Shown one piece after another: positions 52,812-60,629 of a stretch of 64,000 nt of DNA. Position 1 is the stretch's first letter. Every line of letters begins with the position of its first letter. Origin of the DNA: JAXGXJ01 sp963816155 (GTDB lineage Bacteria; Actinomycetota; Thermoleophilia; RBG-16-64-13); contig CAWFJE010000002.1 in NCBI GenBank assembly GCA_963816155.1, positions 372,001 through 436,000 of the forward strand. The letters run 5' to 3'. A model generated the notes under the pieces. It saw only the letters and a program-made list of their open reading frames with translations, ran no database searches and was not told the origin of the DNA. Both the position numbers and the translations under genes were made by a program.

Positions 52812-53176
52812 TCCCAATCGAAGACGCCTCGCTTCCACGCATACACGTACCCGACCAGCAGGATGGCGATGAACACGAACATCTCGATCAGGGCGGGCGT
52901 GCCCAACTCACGCAGCGACACCGCCCAGGGATAGATGAAGACGGCTTCCAGATCGAACAGCACGAAGAGCACAGCCACCAGATAGTAGTGGACGTTCAAG
53001 GGCGCCCGCGCATCCCCCTTGGGCGCAACGCCGCACTCATAGGCTTCACCTTTGGTGGCGTTACGGCTGGAGGGCATGAGTAGGTGGGAGATGGCGATGA
53101 ACGCGATGGCCATGGCCGAGCCGATCGCGAACATGATTGCAAGCTGTATGACCAGATCGACGGTCTCGTTGACCAC
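52808..53176 (-). CDS. nuoA: NADH-quinone oxidoreductase subunit A
   Basis: The 122-aa, three-helix subunit has the hallmark GEAYECGVAPKGDARAPLNV and LFDLEAVFIYPWA. The GTG at 53174-53176 (GGAG 8 nt upstream) gives the usual length. A TTG at 53312-53314 would add 46 residues, but that triplet is part of a consensus TTGACA -35 box, so it is not a credible start. Confidence 0.9.
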   Translation of the reverse strand: MVNETVDLVIQLAIMFAIGSAMAIAFIAISHLLMPSSRNATKGEAYECGVAPKGDARAPLNVHYYLVAVLFVLFDLEAVFIYPWAVSLRELGTPALIEMFVFIAILLVGYVYAWKRGVFDWE

Positions 53177-53286
53177 GCGCCACGCTCCGCTGACATTGTT
53201 CGGCGTCGATCCCCGACGGACCGCCACCCATGCGTAAAACCATACCAAAACCAGACATACAAACGCAAAGAAACACGCGGTCGCGG

Positions 53287-53314
53287 ATAGTGGCGAGCCT
53301 TGCGGCGCTGTCAA
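53287..53314 (-). promoter_or_regulatory. Candidate nuo operon promoter
   Basis: On the minus strand, TTGACA (53309-53314), a 16-base spacer and CACTAT (53287-53292) would give a 5' leader of about 105 nt before nuoA. The -10 match is partial. The leader contains an AT-rich patch (53225-53275) unusual for this genome. Confidence 0.5.
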
Positions 53315-53333
53315 TGTGGGCGTCGCTGTAGGC

Positions 53334-53339
53334 TATACT
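53334..53339 (+). promoter_or_regulatory. Candidate tatC promoter -10 box
   Basis: A plus-strand TATACT is preceded by a weak TGTCAA 19 bases upstream. It lies 99 bp before tatC and divergent to the nuo promoter. Confidence 0.4.
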
Positions 53340-53437
53340 ACGCTCTGCTCTGGGGACCACCCGGTCAAGCAACTGGGGCCCGGGAAGGCGGCACGGGGGC
53401 GACCCGCGGGAAGTGATGTTCTTGACCGGAGGATCCG

Positions 53438-54199
53438 GTGACTGAGAAGAAAGCCAGAGAGATGCCCCTTATGGGTCATCTCGGCGAGTTGCGCCGACGA
53501 TTGACTTGGGTCGCGATCGCGGTCGCCGTGTGCGTGGTGGGAGCCTTCATCGCCAAGAAATGGGTGTTCATGGTGCTCCTGCGCCCCCTGGAGAACACCG
53601 ATGTGAACGAACTCACCACCCTGGGCGTCACCGAGGCGTTCATGAGCGTCCTCAAAGTCTCCATCTATGCCGGCCTGATCATCGCGCTGCCCTTCATCCT
53701 CTACCAGTTCTGGGCATTCATCATGCCCGCCCTGTACGAGAACGAGAAGAAGAGCACCATCCCCTACGTGTTCTTCACCACGCTCCTGTTCCTGGGGGGG
53801 GTGACATTCGGCTACTTCATAGTCCTGCCGATAGGGCTGACGTTCATGATGGGCTACGGAGGTGACCTCTTCAACCAACTACTCCAGGCCGATCGCTACA
53901 TCAGCTTCGTCTCGATGTTTCTGCTGGCCTTCGGGGTGGTCTTCGAACTGCCTCTCGTTATGATGCTCCTCGCCTGGATAGGGATCATCGACCATGTGAA
54001 GATGCGCAAGGTGCGCAAGTACTCCATCTTGATCATGGCCGTCGTCGCCATGGTCCTCACCCCCAGCCAGGACCCTGTCAGCATGGCCCTGATGCTTATC
54101 CCTCTTATCGTCCTCTACGAGTTCGGCATCCGCCTGGCCCAGTTGGTGGCCAAGAGGAAGGCCAAGCGGGAAGCCCTGGCGGTAGTCTCCGAAGCTTGA
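53438..54199 (+). CDS. tatC: Twin-arginine translocase subunit TatC
   Basis: This 253-aa, six-helix membrane protein recognises twin-arginine signal peptides and exports folded proteins. It begins with MPLMGHLGELRRRLTWVAIA, the conserved TatC N-terminus with the HLGELRRR motif. The helices include YVFFTTLLFLGGVTFGYF and FGVVFELPLVMMLL. The GTG start (53438) has GGAGGATCCG upstream. No tatA/tatB is adjacent. It faces away from nuoA. Confidence 0.95.
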   Translation: MTEKKAREMPLMGHLGELRRRLTWVAIAVAVCVVGAFIAKKWVFMVLLRPLENTDVNELTTLGVTEAFMSVLKVSIYAGLIIALPFILYQFWAFIMPALYENEKKSTIPYVFFTTLLFLGGVTFGYFIVLPIGLTFMMGYGGDLFNQLLQADRYISFVSMFLLAFGVVFELPLVMMLLAWIGIIDHVKMRKVRKYSILIMAVVAMVLTPSQDPVSMALMLIPLIVLYEFGIRLAQLVAKRKAKREALAVVSEA

Positions 54200-54237
54200 C
54201 CCCGGCTCTGCCGCGTGTTTGTTGCGAGTGTCGCGTA

Positions 54238-54250
54238 ATGGTGTTACCAT
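54238..54250. promoter_or_regulatory. FadR/GntR-type operator
   Basis: The perfect inverted repeat ATGGT-GTT-ACCAT contains the TGGT-N3-ACCA core typical of FadR-subfamily regulators (PdhR, LldR, FadR). A TATACC -10-like box follows at 54257-54262. It lies 39 bp before the FadR-HAD fusion gene, pointing to autoregulation. Confidence 0.7.
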
Positions 54251-54288
54251 CGCACCTATACCTACGACGCTAGTGACGCGGAGGATCC

Positions 54289-55878
54289 ATGGCAGGCAAG
54301 AATGACCGAGCGGACGGCCTGCTGAAGCCCATAACCCCTCACACCATCGCCGATCAGGTGGTCGACCAACTCCGCCGCCTCATCGACGCGGGCGAGTTCA
54401 AACCTGGCGACCGCATACCCTCTGAGCGCGAGTTGGCGCAGCAACTCGGGGTGGGGCGCCCAGCGGTGCGAGAAGCGCTGCGCGAACTCAAGTCGCAGGG
54501 CCTCATCGTGTCCGGACGCGGTGCCCAGGGGACCACGGTCGCCAGTCTGCGCAGTCCGCAGTTCTCGGGCTCTCTCATCTCCTCGTCCGGGCAGGGAGCG
54601 GAGCGGATCATCGAACTGATGGAGGTGAGAAGCGCCATCGAGATCGAGGCGGCGGGCCTGGCGGCCCGCCGCGCCACGCTGGAAGACCTGCGCCGCCTGT
54701 CCGACACCCTGACCATCCCCGGGGAGAAGATCACGCCAGACGCGGACGTGTCCTTCCACACTGTCATCGCGGAGGCGACACACAATCCCCTCTTCGAGCG
54801 CGTGATCCAGGAGCCGGTGGAGATCCTCCACGACCACATGGCGGCCGTGCTGGCCGCCTTCTACGCGGAACCCGGCGGGGCCACCGCCCTGCAGCAGCAG
54901 CACGACGCCGTCCGGCGCGCAATCCGCTCAGGAAACGAGCAGAAGGCTCGCGAAGCCATGCGCCAGCACCTCGACTACGTGGCCCGCGGCCTGGCCCAGA
55001 TGGTGGGCAGCGGCCGCATCATCCGCCTCATCTTCATCAACCTCGACGGCACACTTCTCTCCGGCCCCCGGCACATGTCCGACCGAGCCAAACACACCAT
55101 CGCCACCGTCCGTGAGGCGGGCATCGATATCGTCCTCGTCTCCTCGCGTCCTCCGCGCTCCATCCGCCCGTTCCACCAGCAACTCGGGCTGCGGACCCCG
55201 GTGATCGCCTGCAATGGAGCCCTGCTCTGGAATGTCCAGGCCGCCGCGGGCATGGCCCACATCCCCATCGACCCGGTCCTCGCGGGCGAGGTGGTCTCCA
55301 AGGGGAGGGAGTTGGGTGCTGCTGTCAGCATCGAGAGCGACGACGACTGGTTCGCCGACAGCTTGAGCGCGCCCGTCCAGGACAGGGTGGACAAGTTCAT
55401 CGTCCCCGGTCCACAGATGGGGCGCATCGACGACATCCTCACGGGCGGCGAGCCCATCGACAAGGTGTTCCTCGACCTGCGCGACCTTGACGTGAATGCC
55501 GTGACCTCCGCTGTGGCCGGCCTCAGGCGCTCGTTCAGCGACCGCGCCACCCTGTACGAGAGCGCTCCCGGAGTCGTAGATGTGACATCGCTCGAAGCCT
55601 CCAAACTCACCATGGCGCAGCAACTGGCTCGGCAGATGCAGGTCCCGGCGGAACAGACCATGGCCATCGGCGATCACGAGAGCGACGCCGCCCTCCTACA
55701 GTGGGCGGGAATAGGTGTGGCTATGGGCAACGCCAGCCCGGCCGCCAAACGAGCGGCCGATGTCGTCACCTCCTCGAACCTTCGCGACGGCGTGGCCGAG
55801 GCTATCGAGCATTGGGTCTTGGGCGGCAAACTCGTCGGCTCCACACTGCACGTGCCCAAGCCCGGCCTGGTCGACTAG
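54289..55878 (+). CDS. FadR-family regulator fused to a HAD (Cof-type) domain
   Basis: The protein is 529 aa. Residues ~15-85 are a GntR winged helix (IPSERELAQQLGVGRPAVRE; ALRELKSQGLIVSGRG). Residues ~100-235 are the helical FCD ligand domain (MEVRSAIEIEAAGLAARRA; FHTVIAEATHNPLFE). Residues ~245-520 are a HAD-IIB/Cof-like domain. HAD motif I reads FINLDGTLLSG: the nucleophile Asp is Asn (codon AAC at 55038-55040). Motif IV, GDHESDAALL, has Ser where GDxxND is usual. The HAD part is probably catalytically dead and could sense a phosphorylated sugar or metabolite. The ATG follows GGAGGATCC. An operator lies just upstream. Confidence 0.88.
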   Translation: MAGKNDRADGLLKPITPHTIADQVVDQLRRLIDAGEFKPGDRIPSERELAQQLGVGRPAVREALRELKSQGLIVSGRGAQGTTVASLRSPQFSGSLISSSGQGAERIIELMEVRSAIEIEAAGLAARRATLEDLRRLSDTLTIPGEKITPDADVSFHTVIAEATHNPLFERVIQEPVEILHDHMAAVLAAFYAEPGGATALQQQHDAVRRAIRSGNEQKAREAMRQHLDYVARGLAQMVGSGRIIRLIFINLDGTLLSGPRHMSDRAKHTIATVREAGIDIVLVSSRPPRSIRPFHQQLGLRTPVIACNGALLWNVQAAAGMAHIPIDPVLAGEVVSKGRELGAAVSIESDDDWFADSLSAPVQDRVDKFIVPGPQMGRIDDILTGGEPIDKVFLDLRDLDVNAVTSAVAGLRRSFSDRATLYESAPGVVDVTSLEASKLTMAQQLARQMQVPAEQTMAIGDHESDAALLQWAGIGVAMGNASPAAKRAADVVTSSNLRDGVAEAIEHWVLGGKLVGSTLHVPKPGLVD

Positions 55879-55880
55879 AG

Positions 55881-55916
55881 GGTTGCTGAAAAGCGAAGCG
55901 TCGTTGTTCAGCAGCC
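55881..55916. terminator. Hairpin between convergent genes
   Basis: GGTTGCTGAA (55881-55890) pairs with TTCAGCAGCC (55907-55916), nine of ten positions Watson-Crick and one wobble/mismatch. It lies between the convergent FadR-HAD and DUF1634 genes; there is no T-tract. It is probably a bidirectional terminator. Confidence 0.55.
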
Positions 55917-56278
55917 TACCAGGCCCGCAGACCCAGGTAGGCGCTGGTCGCGATCACGATCAGCACGAGTAGCGCCAACCCCGAGAAGAGCCAGGTCTTG
56001 CGCCGCACGTAGGCCACCAGCATGGCCACTACTCGGGCGGCCGGGGTGGCGAGCAGGATGAGCAGACCGAGGGAGAAGAAGCCCGCGGGCTCAAGAGCCA
56101 CCAAGGCCCGGGGCATGTCGCGCAGAGAGTTCTCGCCTGAACCGGGTATGTCCGGCCGCACCACCGTCAGAACGACCCCGACGAGGAGCAGTGCCACAGC
56201 GATACAGAGGCCCAGGAGCAACACCCGGGACAGCACCCTGGCGAGTTGTGGATCGGAGTTGTCCGCGCCCGTCCTCAT
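55916..56278 (-). CDS. DUF1634 membrane protein
   Basis: This 120-aa protein has three membrane helices (LLGLCIAVALLLVGVVLTVV; FFSLGLLILLATPAARVVAM; LALLVLIVIATSAYLGL). DUF1634 proteins are usually encoded directly next to TauE/SafE permeases, as here. The ATG at 56276-56278 overlaps the permease stop by four bases, so the two are coupled. It probably is an accessory of that permease. Confidence 0.82.
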   Translation of the reverse strand: MRTGADNSDPQLARVLSRVLLLGLCIAVALLLVGVVLTVVRPDIPGSGENSLRDMPRALVALEPAGFFSLGLLILLATPAARVVAMLVAYVRRKTWLFSGLALLVLIVIATSAYLGLRAW

Positions 56279-57105
56279 CGCAGACTGATGCCTGCCGCGG
56301 CCAGGATCATCTGTACCGAGAGAACGAACAGCACGATCGCCAGCGCCAAGGCAAGTACGGAACTCCTCACCCTCACGGCCAGTCTCGCGCCCAAGAGCGC
56401 ACCTGCGGCCACACCTAGGACGACGGGCACGGCCACGACCGGATCGACCAATCCGCGGGCGAAATACACGGCGGCGCCCGCGCACGCCGTCACTCCCAGC
56501 ATCATGCTGCTGGTCGTGGCGGCCGCCCGCATGGGCACTCCCATCCCCAGACGCATAGCGGGCACGGTGAGAAAGCCCCCTCCCACGCCCAGGAGTCCCG
56601 ACACATTGCCGGCCACGTACGCGAGACCCATGCCCAGCGGCAGTCGCTTGACCCGGTAGCGGACTTCGGCGTCCAGGTTCGCGTCGTGGTAGGAGGCGCC
56701 GAGGCGGCCCAGAGCGGCGCCCGCCGCGGGCGGGGCGGGAGATGCCTTCCGGGTCAGTCCCATGAACACAGCCACCACCACGGTAACCGCTCCGAAGATG
56801 GCGCTGAGGGCTCCTTTGGAGAGCACTGCACCGACAAGCCCCCCGGTGAGAGCGCCGACGGTGAGAGCGGTCTCCATGGTGAGTCCCAAGCGCAGGTTGG
56901 CCAACTCCTCCCGGATGTAGGCGATGGAACTGCTGGTCGAGGTGGCGATGACCGCCAGGAGGGTAGCGGAGATGGCCGTATGGATGGGGACGTCCAAGAA
57001 CAGCGTGAGCACCGGGATGATGAACACTCCACCACCCAGGCCCGCCATCGCACCGAACGCCCCACCGAAGAAACCGACGGCGGCTAGCAGTATGACGTGT
57101 GACAT
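56275..57105 (-). CDS. TauE/SafE-family permease
   Basis: This 276-aa membrane protein has about eight helices, with the family's duplicated Gly-rich segments GAFGAMAGLGGGVFIIPVL and GNVSGLLGVGGGFLTVPAM. Members move sulfite, sulfonates or other small anions. It is the first gene of a two-gene unit with DUF1634. Confidence 0.9.
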   Translation of the reverse strand: MSHVILLAAVGFFGGAFGAMAGLGGGVFIIPVLTLFLDVPIHTAISATLLAVIATSTSSSIAYIREELANLRLGLTMETALTVGALTGGLVGAVLSKGALSAIFGAVTVVVAVFMGLTRKASPAPPAAGAALGRLGASYHDANLDAEVRYRVKRLPLGMGLAYVAGNVSGLLGVGGGFLTVPAMRLGMGVPMRAAATTSSMMLGVTACAGAAVYFARGLVDPVVAVPVVLGVAAGALLGARLAVRVRSSVLALALAIVLFVLSVQMILAAAGISLR

Positions 57106-57202
57106 GCCCTGATGTTAGCAGGCGTCCCCGTCACACCTTACGAGAACATTCCTTCTGCGGAGCGATCACCTACAAAACAGGAACAGGGCGTGGTGGAGTC
57201 GG

Positions 57203-57580
57203 TCAGCCCATCTGCGAGAGTACTAGGTAGTTGCCGTCGAGGTCTTTGAACCACGCGGACCGCCCCTCGGGCATCTCCATGACGCCGTTGACGGTCTTGA
57301 GATGGGGAAGATCGAAGTCCTCGAACACGATGCCATGCTCGCGAAGCTCCGCCATCTCGGCATCCAAGTCGTCGACCCTGAAGGAGACCTTCGTGGCCGC
57401 TCCCGGCGCCGCATCGGTCTGATAGACCATGAGCCGCGTGTCGTTCAGTGAGTAGATCGCCTGCCCACCGCTCTTGAACTCCATCTCTGGGACCAGTCCG
57501 AGCATCTTCTCGTAGAACACGCGAGCCCGGCCGAAGTCCGTGACGGGGATGACGGCCGCTATCCTGGCGTCCTGCAACAT
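57203..57580 (-). CDS. VOC-superfamily (glyoxalase-like) protein
   Basis: The 125-aa protein has the paired beta-alpha-beta-beta-beta modules of glyoxalase/bleomycin-resistance folds: AAVIPVTDFGRARVFYEKML at the N-terminus and SAWFKDLDGNYLVLSQ at the C-terminus. Metal ligands include the last-strand region but are not complete enough to assign a reaction. The ATG follows AAAGGAG. Confidence 0.85.
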   Translation of the reverse strand: MLQDARIAAVIPVTDFGRARVFYEKMLGLVPEMEFKSGGQAIYSLNDTRLMVYQTDAAPGAATKVSFRVDDLDAEMAELREHGIVFEDFDLPHLKTVNGVMEMPEGRSAWFKDLDGNYLVLSQMG

Positions 57581-57745
57581 CTGGCGCTCCTTTCATCGTG
57601 CTGTCTAACAGCACTACACAGATACCCTTCGGCCCCCGACCGCAAGCGTGACGTTGTATCCTGAGTGGATGGAAGCAGCCCTACGTGATCACTCAGGCGT
57701 CTCCAGGACGACCCGAGGGGGAACGACCTGACGGGGGGAAACGGT

Positions 57746-59269
57746 ATGTACTGCAAATCTTGTGGACAGCAATCGGTCGACGGTGCTCAGTTCTGCTCGA
57801 ATTGCGGCGCGCCCTTGGGCGCGGCAGCGCAGGCATCGCCGCCACCCACGCCTGAGGATACGGGCGAACGTCCGGGAGCGGCGCCCATCGTACCTCCGCC
57901 TGTCGGCGCGGGCCGCGCCATGCCACCGAGCGCGCAGCCCACGATGGTGCGTAGCGGGCCTCCGCCAGGCGCCGCACCTGAGTCCGGCGGCATGCGCCAC
58001 TACCCGCCGCCGCCCCCACCCCCCGGCCCTCTGCCGGAGTACTCCTCTCCCCCGCCCCCCCGGAACCAGAAGCGGGTATGGATCGCGCTGGCGATAGTGG
58101 CCGCTGTGCTGGTGGCACTGGCGATAGCCGTGCCCCTCGTCCTCGGCGGGCGAGGAGGGCAGGACGAGGTGGTCGAGAGCACCACGACATCGTCCACAGC
58201 GGCCCCGTCCACTACCGCCAAACCCCAGAAGACCACCACCACCAGTGAAGAGATGTCGTCCACGACCAGCAGCACCGTCCCCGTCGTGCCTGGCCTTCCA
58301 GGCGATTCCGACGGCGAGTGGGTGGAGGCCCAGGTGCCGGACGTCATGGCCTTGGGCGTGGCCGCCGCCCTCTCGGACGAGGCACTCGTCGTCCAGGTGC
58401 AGACGGAGAGTGGACCCGGCATCCGCGCCCACCTGTTTGCAACCAAGGAGACGTTCGAATTGCCCGTGGGTGACGGAGACGCGGGCGGGATCGACGTGGA
58501 TGGAGACACCGTGGTGTGGTGGGAAGGCTCCTACGACGAGACGACGTTCAGCTACGTCGAACAGCACATCTACGCCTACCGCCTGCCCGACGGGCCCAAG
58601 ATCGACATCGCCGGAGGAGAGACGAATGTGGGCTATCCGCAGATCGCGGGCTCTTGGCTGACCTGGTCGGAGGGGCGCCCCTGGGACGAACAACCCGATG
58701 AGTATTGGCTCGTGCCCGTGTTCGGTTCGCTTCTCGATTCTGAAAGCCGTCCAGTGGGCGAGCCGACCAGTCTGGTACCTTCCGCCGTCACCTACATCAT
58801 TGGAGATGCCGGATGGACCTACTCCCTCTCGCAGGACTTCCTGGCCTGGGAGCAGGGGGCCGACTTGGACGGCTTCGGCGCGGGCACGCACGTGCTCGAT
58901 ATGGGGACCCTTCAGACCCAGCCGGTCGGCTCAGGGGCGTGGCGACCGTCCCTCAGCGGCGACATCCTCGTCTTCTGGGACAACGGACTAACGGCTCTCG
59001 ATCTGACCTCAGGAGAACGCTGGCAGATCGACGCCGGCGGAGACTTCGCAGCCGCCGCACCCACCTTCGCGGCCTACTTCCGGCCGAACGAGGGAGCCGC
59101 GGGCCGCTATGAGATAGCGGCCCGCGGCTATGGCGGAGCCTACGAACAGGTGCTGGCCCCACAGACCGCCGCCTCGCCCTGGTTGTCGGCTCCCATCGCG
59201 GTATCGAGCACCAGGATCGCCTTCCCGGACGGGGACAGCGTGCGCCTCTTCGAATGGCGGGCAAAGTAG
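57746..59269 (+). CDS. Zinc-ribbon membrane protein with extracellular propeller-like domain
   Basis: The protein is 507 aa. An N-terminal zinc ribbon (CKSCGQQ...FCSNCGAPL) is followed by a Pro-rich cytoplasmic stretch (~30-105), one membrane helix (WIALAIVAAVLVALAIAVPLV, about residues 111-131) and a Thr/Ser-rich linker. A ~320-residue domain of repeated strand units then contains VWWEGSYDE, LTWSEGRPW, LAWEQGADL and LVFWDNGLT, one Trp motif about every 50-60 residues, as in TolB-like beta-propellers. It probably senses or binds something outside the cell. The ATG is preceded by GGGGGG. It has no clear operon partner. Confidence 0.72.
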   Translation: MYCKSCGQQSVDGAQFCSNCGAPLGAAAQASPPPTPEDTGERPGAAPIVPPPVGAGRAMPPSAQPTMVRSGPPPGAAPESGGMRHYPPPPPPPGPLPEYSSPPPPRNQKRVWIALAIVAAVLVALAIAVPLVLGGRGGQDEVVESTTTSSTAAPSTTAKPQKTTTTSEEMSSTTSSTVPVVPGLPGDSDGEWVEAQVPDVMALGVAAALSDEALVVQVQTESGPGIRAHLFATKETFELPVGDGDAGGIDVDGDTVVWWEGSYDETTFSYVEQHIYAYRLPDGPKIDIAGGETNVGYPQIAGSWLTWSEGRPWDEQPDEYWLVPVFGSLLDSESRPVGEPTSLVPSAVTYIIGDAGWTYSLSQDFLAWEQGADLDGFGAGTHVLDMGTLQTQPVGSGAWRPSLSGDILVFWDNGLTALDLTSGERWQIDAGGDFAAAAPTFAAYFRPNEGAAGRYEIAARGYGGAYEQVLAPQTAASPWLSAPIAVSSTRIAFPDGDSVRLFEWRAK

Positions 59270-59450
59270 ACGAGAGAGATCGTAGGCGCGGGGGCCGTCA
59301 GGCAGGAAACAGGCGCCTGGGACGCGTATCCCTGTAGTGGGAGGGCGAACGAGATTCGTTCGTCCCAAACCCTTTCTCCCAAGGCGGAACCGCGAGCACC
59401 GGCGGTCTTGTCGACAGACCGAACGCCCCGCGGGGATGCCACCCATTCTC

Positions 59451-59474
59451 GGGGGCGCTCGCAAGAGCGTCCCC
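59451..59474 (+). terminator. GNRA-capped terminator hairpin
   Basis: GGGGGCGCTC and GAGCGTCCCC (one G-U pair) close a GCAA tetraloop and are followed by TTGACTTTGTGTT. It lies 182 bp after the zinc-ribbon gene. A smaller CGAACGA-GAT-TCGTTCG stem-loop lies upstream at about 59346-59362. The stretch 59270-59509 otherwise shows no gene. Confidence 0.6.
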
Positions 59475-59509
59475 TTGACTTTGTGTTGGAGCGTCCACCA
59501 GACCTCGTC

Positions 59510-59920
59510 CTAGGACCCGGGCGACCAGGTCGTGCCGCCGGGTAGAACGTCAGTGAGGCCGTCCGCGACGATGGTCGCGATCGTCTCGCGGGAGAGGCCA
59601 TAGACGAGTACCGCCAGGTCGATATGAAGTCCGGTCTCGGGTACCTGTGAGGCATCGGACGCCGCCACAGCGGCGCCGTCATCGCGCGAAACGCGCCGGC
59701 AGTGAGCACCGGTCCGCAGCGAGGTCAGATTGCAGTGAAGGCGGTCACCGCCTGCCTGCGCGTAGCACTTGATGTGCCCGATGAGAGAGGCGCCTTCGGC
59801 GTCACACCGGCGGGCGATGTCTTCCAGGAGCGACTCGATGAACCCACCTGGATCGACAGCTGGCGCTCCCTGCACCCACACCCGGGTGGTGAACGGCTCG
59901 AGAAGATCAGGCCTCGTCAT
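59510..59920 (-). CDS. Small hypothetical protein downstream of the CobW-like GTPase
   Basis: This 136-aa soluble protein has no recognised family. It includes GASLIGHIKCYAQAGGDRLH and HIDLAVLVYGLSRETIATIV, suggesting an alpha/beta fold, and His and Cys residues that could bind metal. The gene lies 13 bp after the CobW-like gene on the same strand, so a shared role in metal handling is possible. A start at 59920 (ATG) fits. Confidence 0.65.
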   Translation of the reverse strand: MTRPDLLEPFTTRVWVQGAPAVDPGGFIESLLEDIARRCDAEGASLIGHIKCYAQAGGDRLHCNLTSLRTGAHCRRVSRDDGAAVAASDASQVPETGLHIDLAVLVYGLSRETIATIVADGLTDVLPGGTTWSPGS

Positions 59921-59933
59921 GGATCAGGCCTCG

Positions 59934-60629
59934 TCATAGGTATCTGTTTGCGAACACGCGGAGTGACTCAGGGTCCACAGCCGACAACTCGCTCACGACC
60001 GCCCGCGGATTCAGCGTCGCAGCTACCTCCCAGGCCCGCGCGACCTCATCCTGGGTGGCCTCGTCGATCTTGGTGATGACGATCTCATCCACCTCCTTGA
60101 TTTGGCTCTCGATGAGAGGGGTCATCACCTCGAGCAGCGCCTCCAACCTCGTGGGATCGAGCACGCCGACATTGCTGACCACCTTGAAGGGGGGACCGCG
60201 GTAGTACGAAAGCGCATCGACCACCCCCCGAGGCGTCGCCACGCCGCTGGCCTCCACCACGATGAGTTCGGGATGGTAGGTCTCGGCGATCGTGGTCAAA
60301 GTCCTGACCAGGTCGATGCCGATCTGGCAACAGATGCAGCCGGAGGTTATCTCGTAGACCTCCAGGCCGCCGTCCCGCATCACCTGTTGGTCCACGCCTA
60401 TCTCGCCCACCTCGTTCACTATGAATGCAGTGTTCAGACCCTGGGCGGCGGTCTGCCTGGCCAAGGCCATGATCAGAGTGGTCTTGCCCGAACCCAAGAA
60501 GCCGGTGAAAAGGAGCAACTGCCCAGCCGCGGTCGCGGGCATCGGCGCGGGTGGGGTGGGCGCAGCCGCTGTGAACGCCGGGGCGAGTGGGACGGGCGCA
60601 GCCGCCCCACCGTTGGGGCCGTCGGTCAC
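59934..60629 (-). CDS. CobW/G3E-family P-loop GTPase lacking the C-terminal domain
   Basis: This 231-aa protein has a P-loop (FTGFLGSGKTTLIMAL), the metal-binding GCICC motif, and TKID as the guanine-specificity motif. About 30 Ala/Pro/Gly-rich residues precede the P-loop. The CobW_C domain found in most zinc- or cobalt-chaperone members is absent, giving a short form. The GTG at 60627-60629 overlaps the phosphoketolase stop by four bases and has GGGAG eight bases upstream, so translation is coupled. It may insert or deliver a metal to an enzyme of the operon. Confidence 0.85.
   Translation of the reverse strand: MTDGPNGGAAAPVPLAPAFTAAAPTPPAPMPATAAGQLLLFTGFLGSGKTTLIMALARQTAAQGLNTAFIVNEVGEIGVDQQVMRDGGLEVYEITSGCICCQIGIDLVRTLTTIAETYHPELIVVEASGVATPRGVVDALSYYRGPPFKVVSNVGVLDPTRLEALLEVMTPLIESQIKEVDEIVITKIDEATQDEVARAWEVAATLNPRAVVSELSAVDPESLRVFANRYL

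Noticed and set aside
53174..53314. TTG at 53312-53314 as the start of nuoA
   Set aside because: The triplet is part of a TTGACA -35 box and would make NuoA 46 residues longer than the family. The GTG at 53174-53176 fits.
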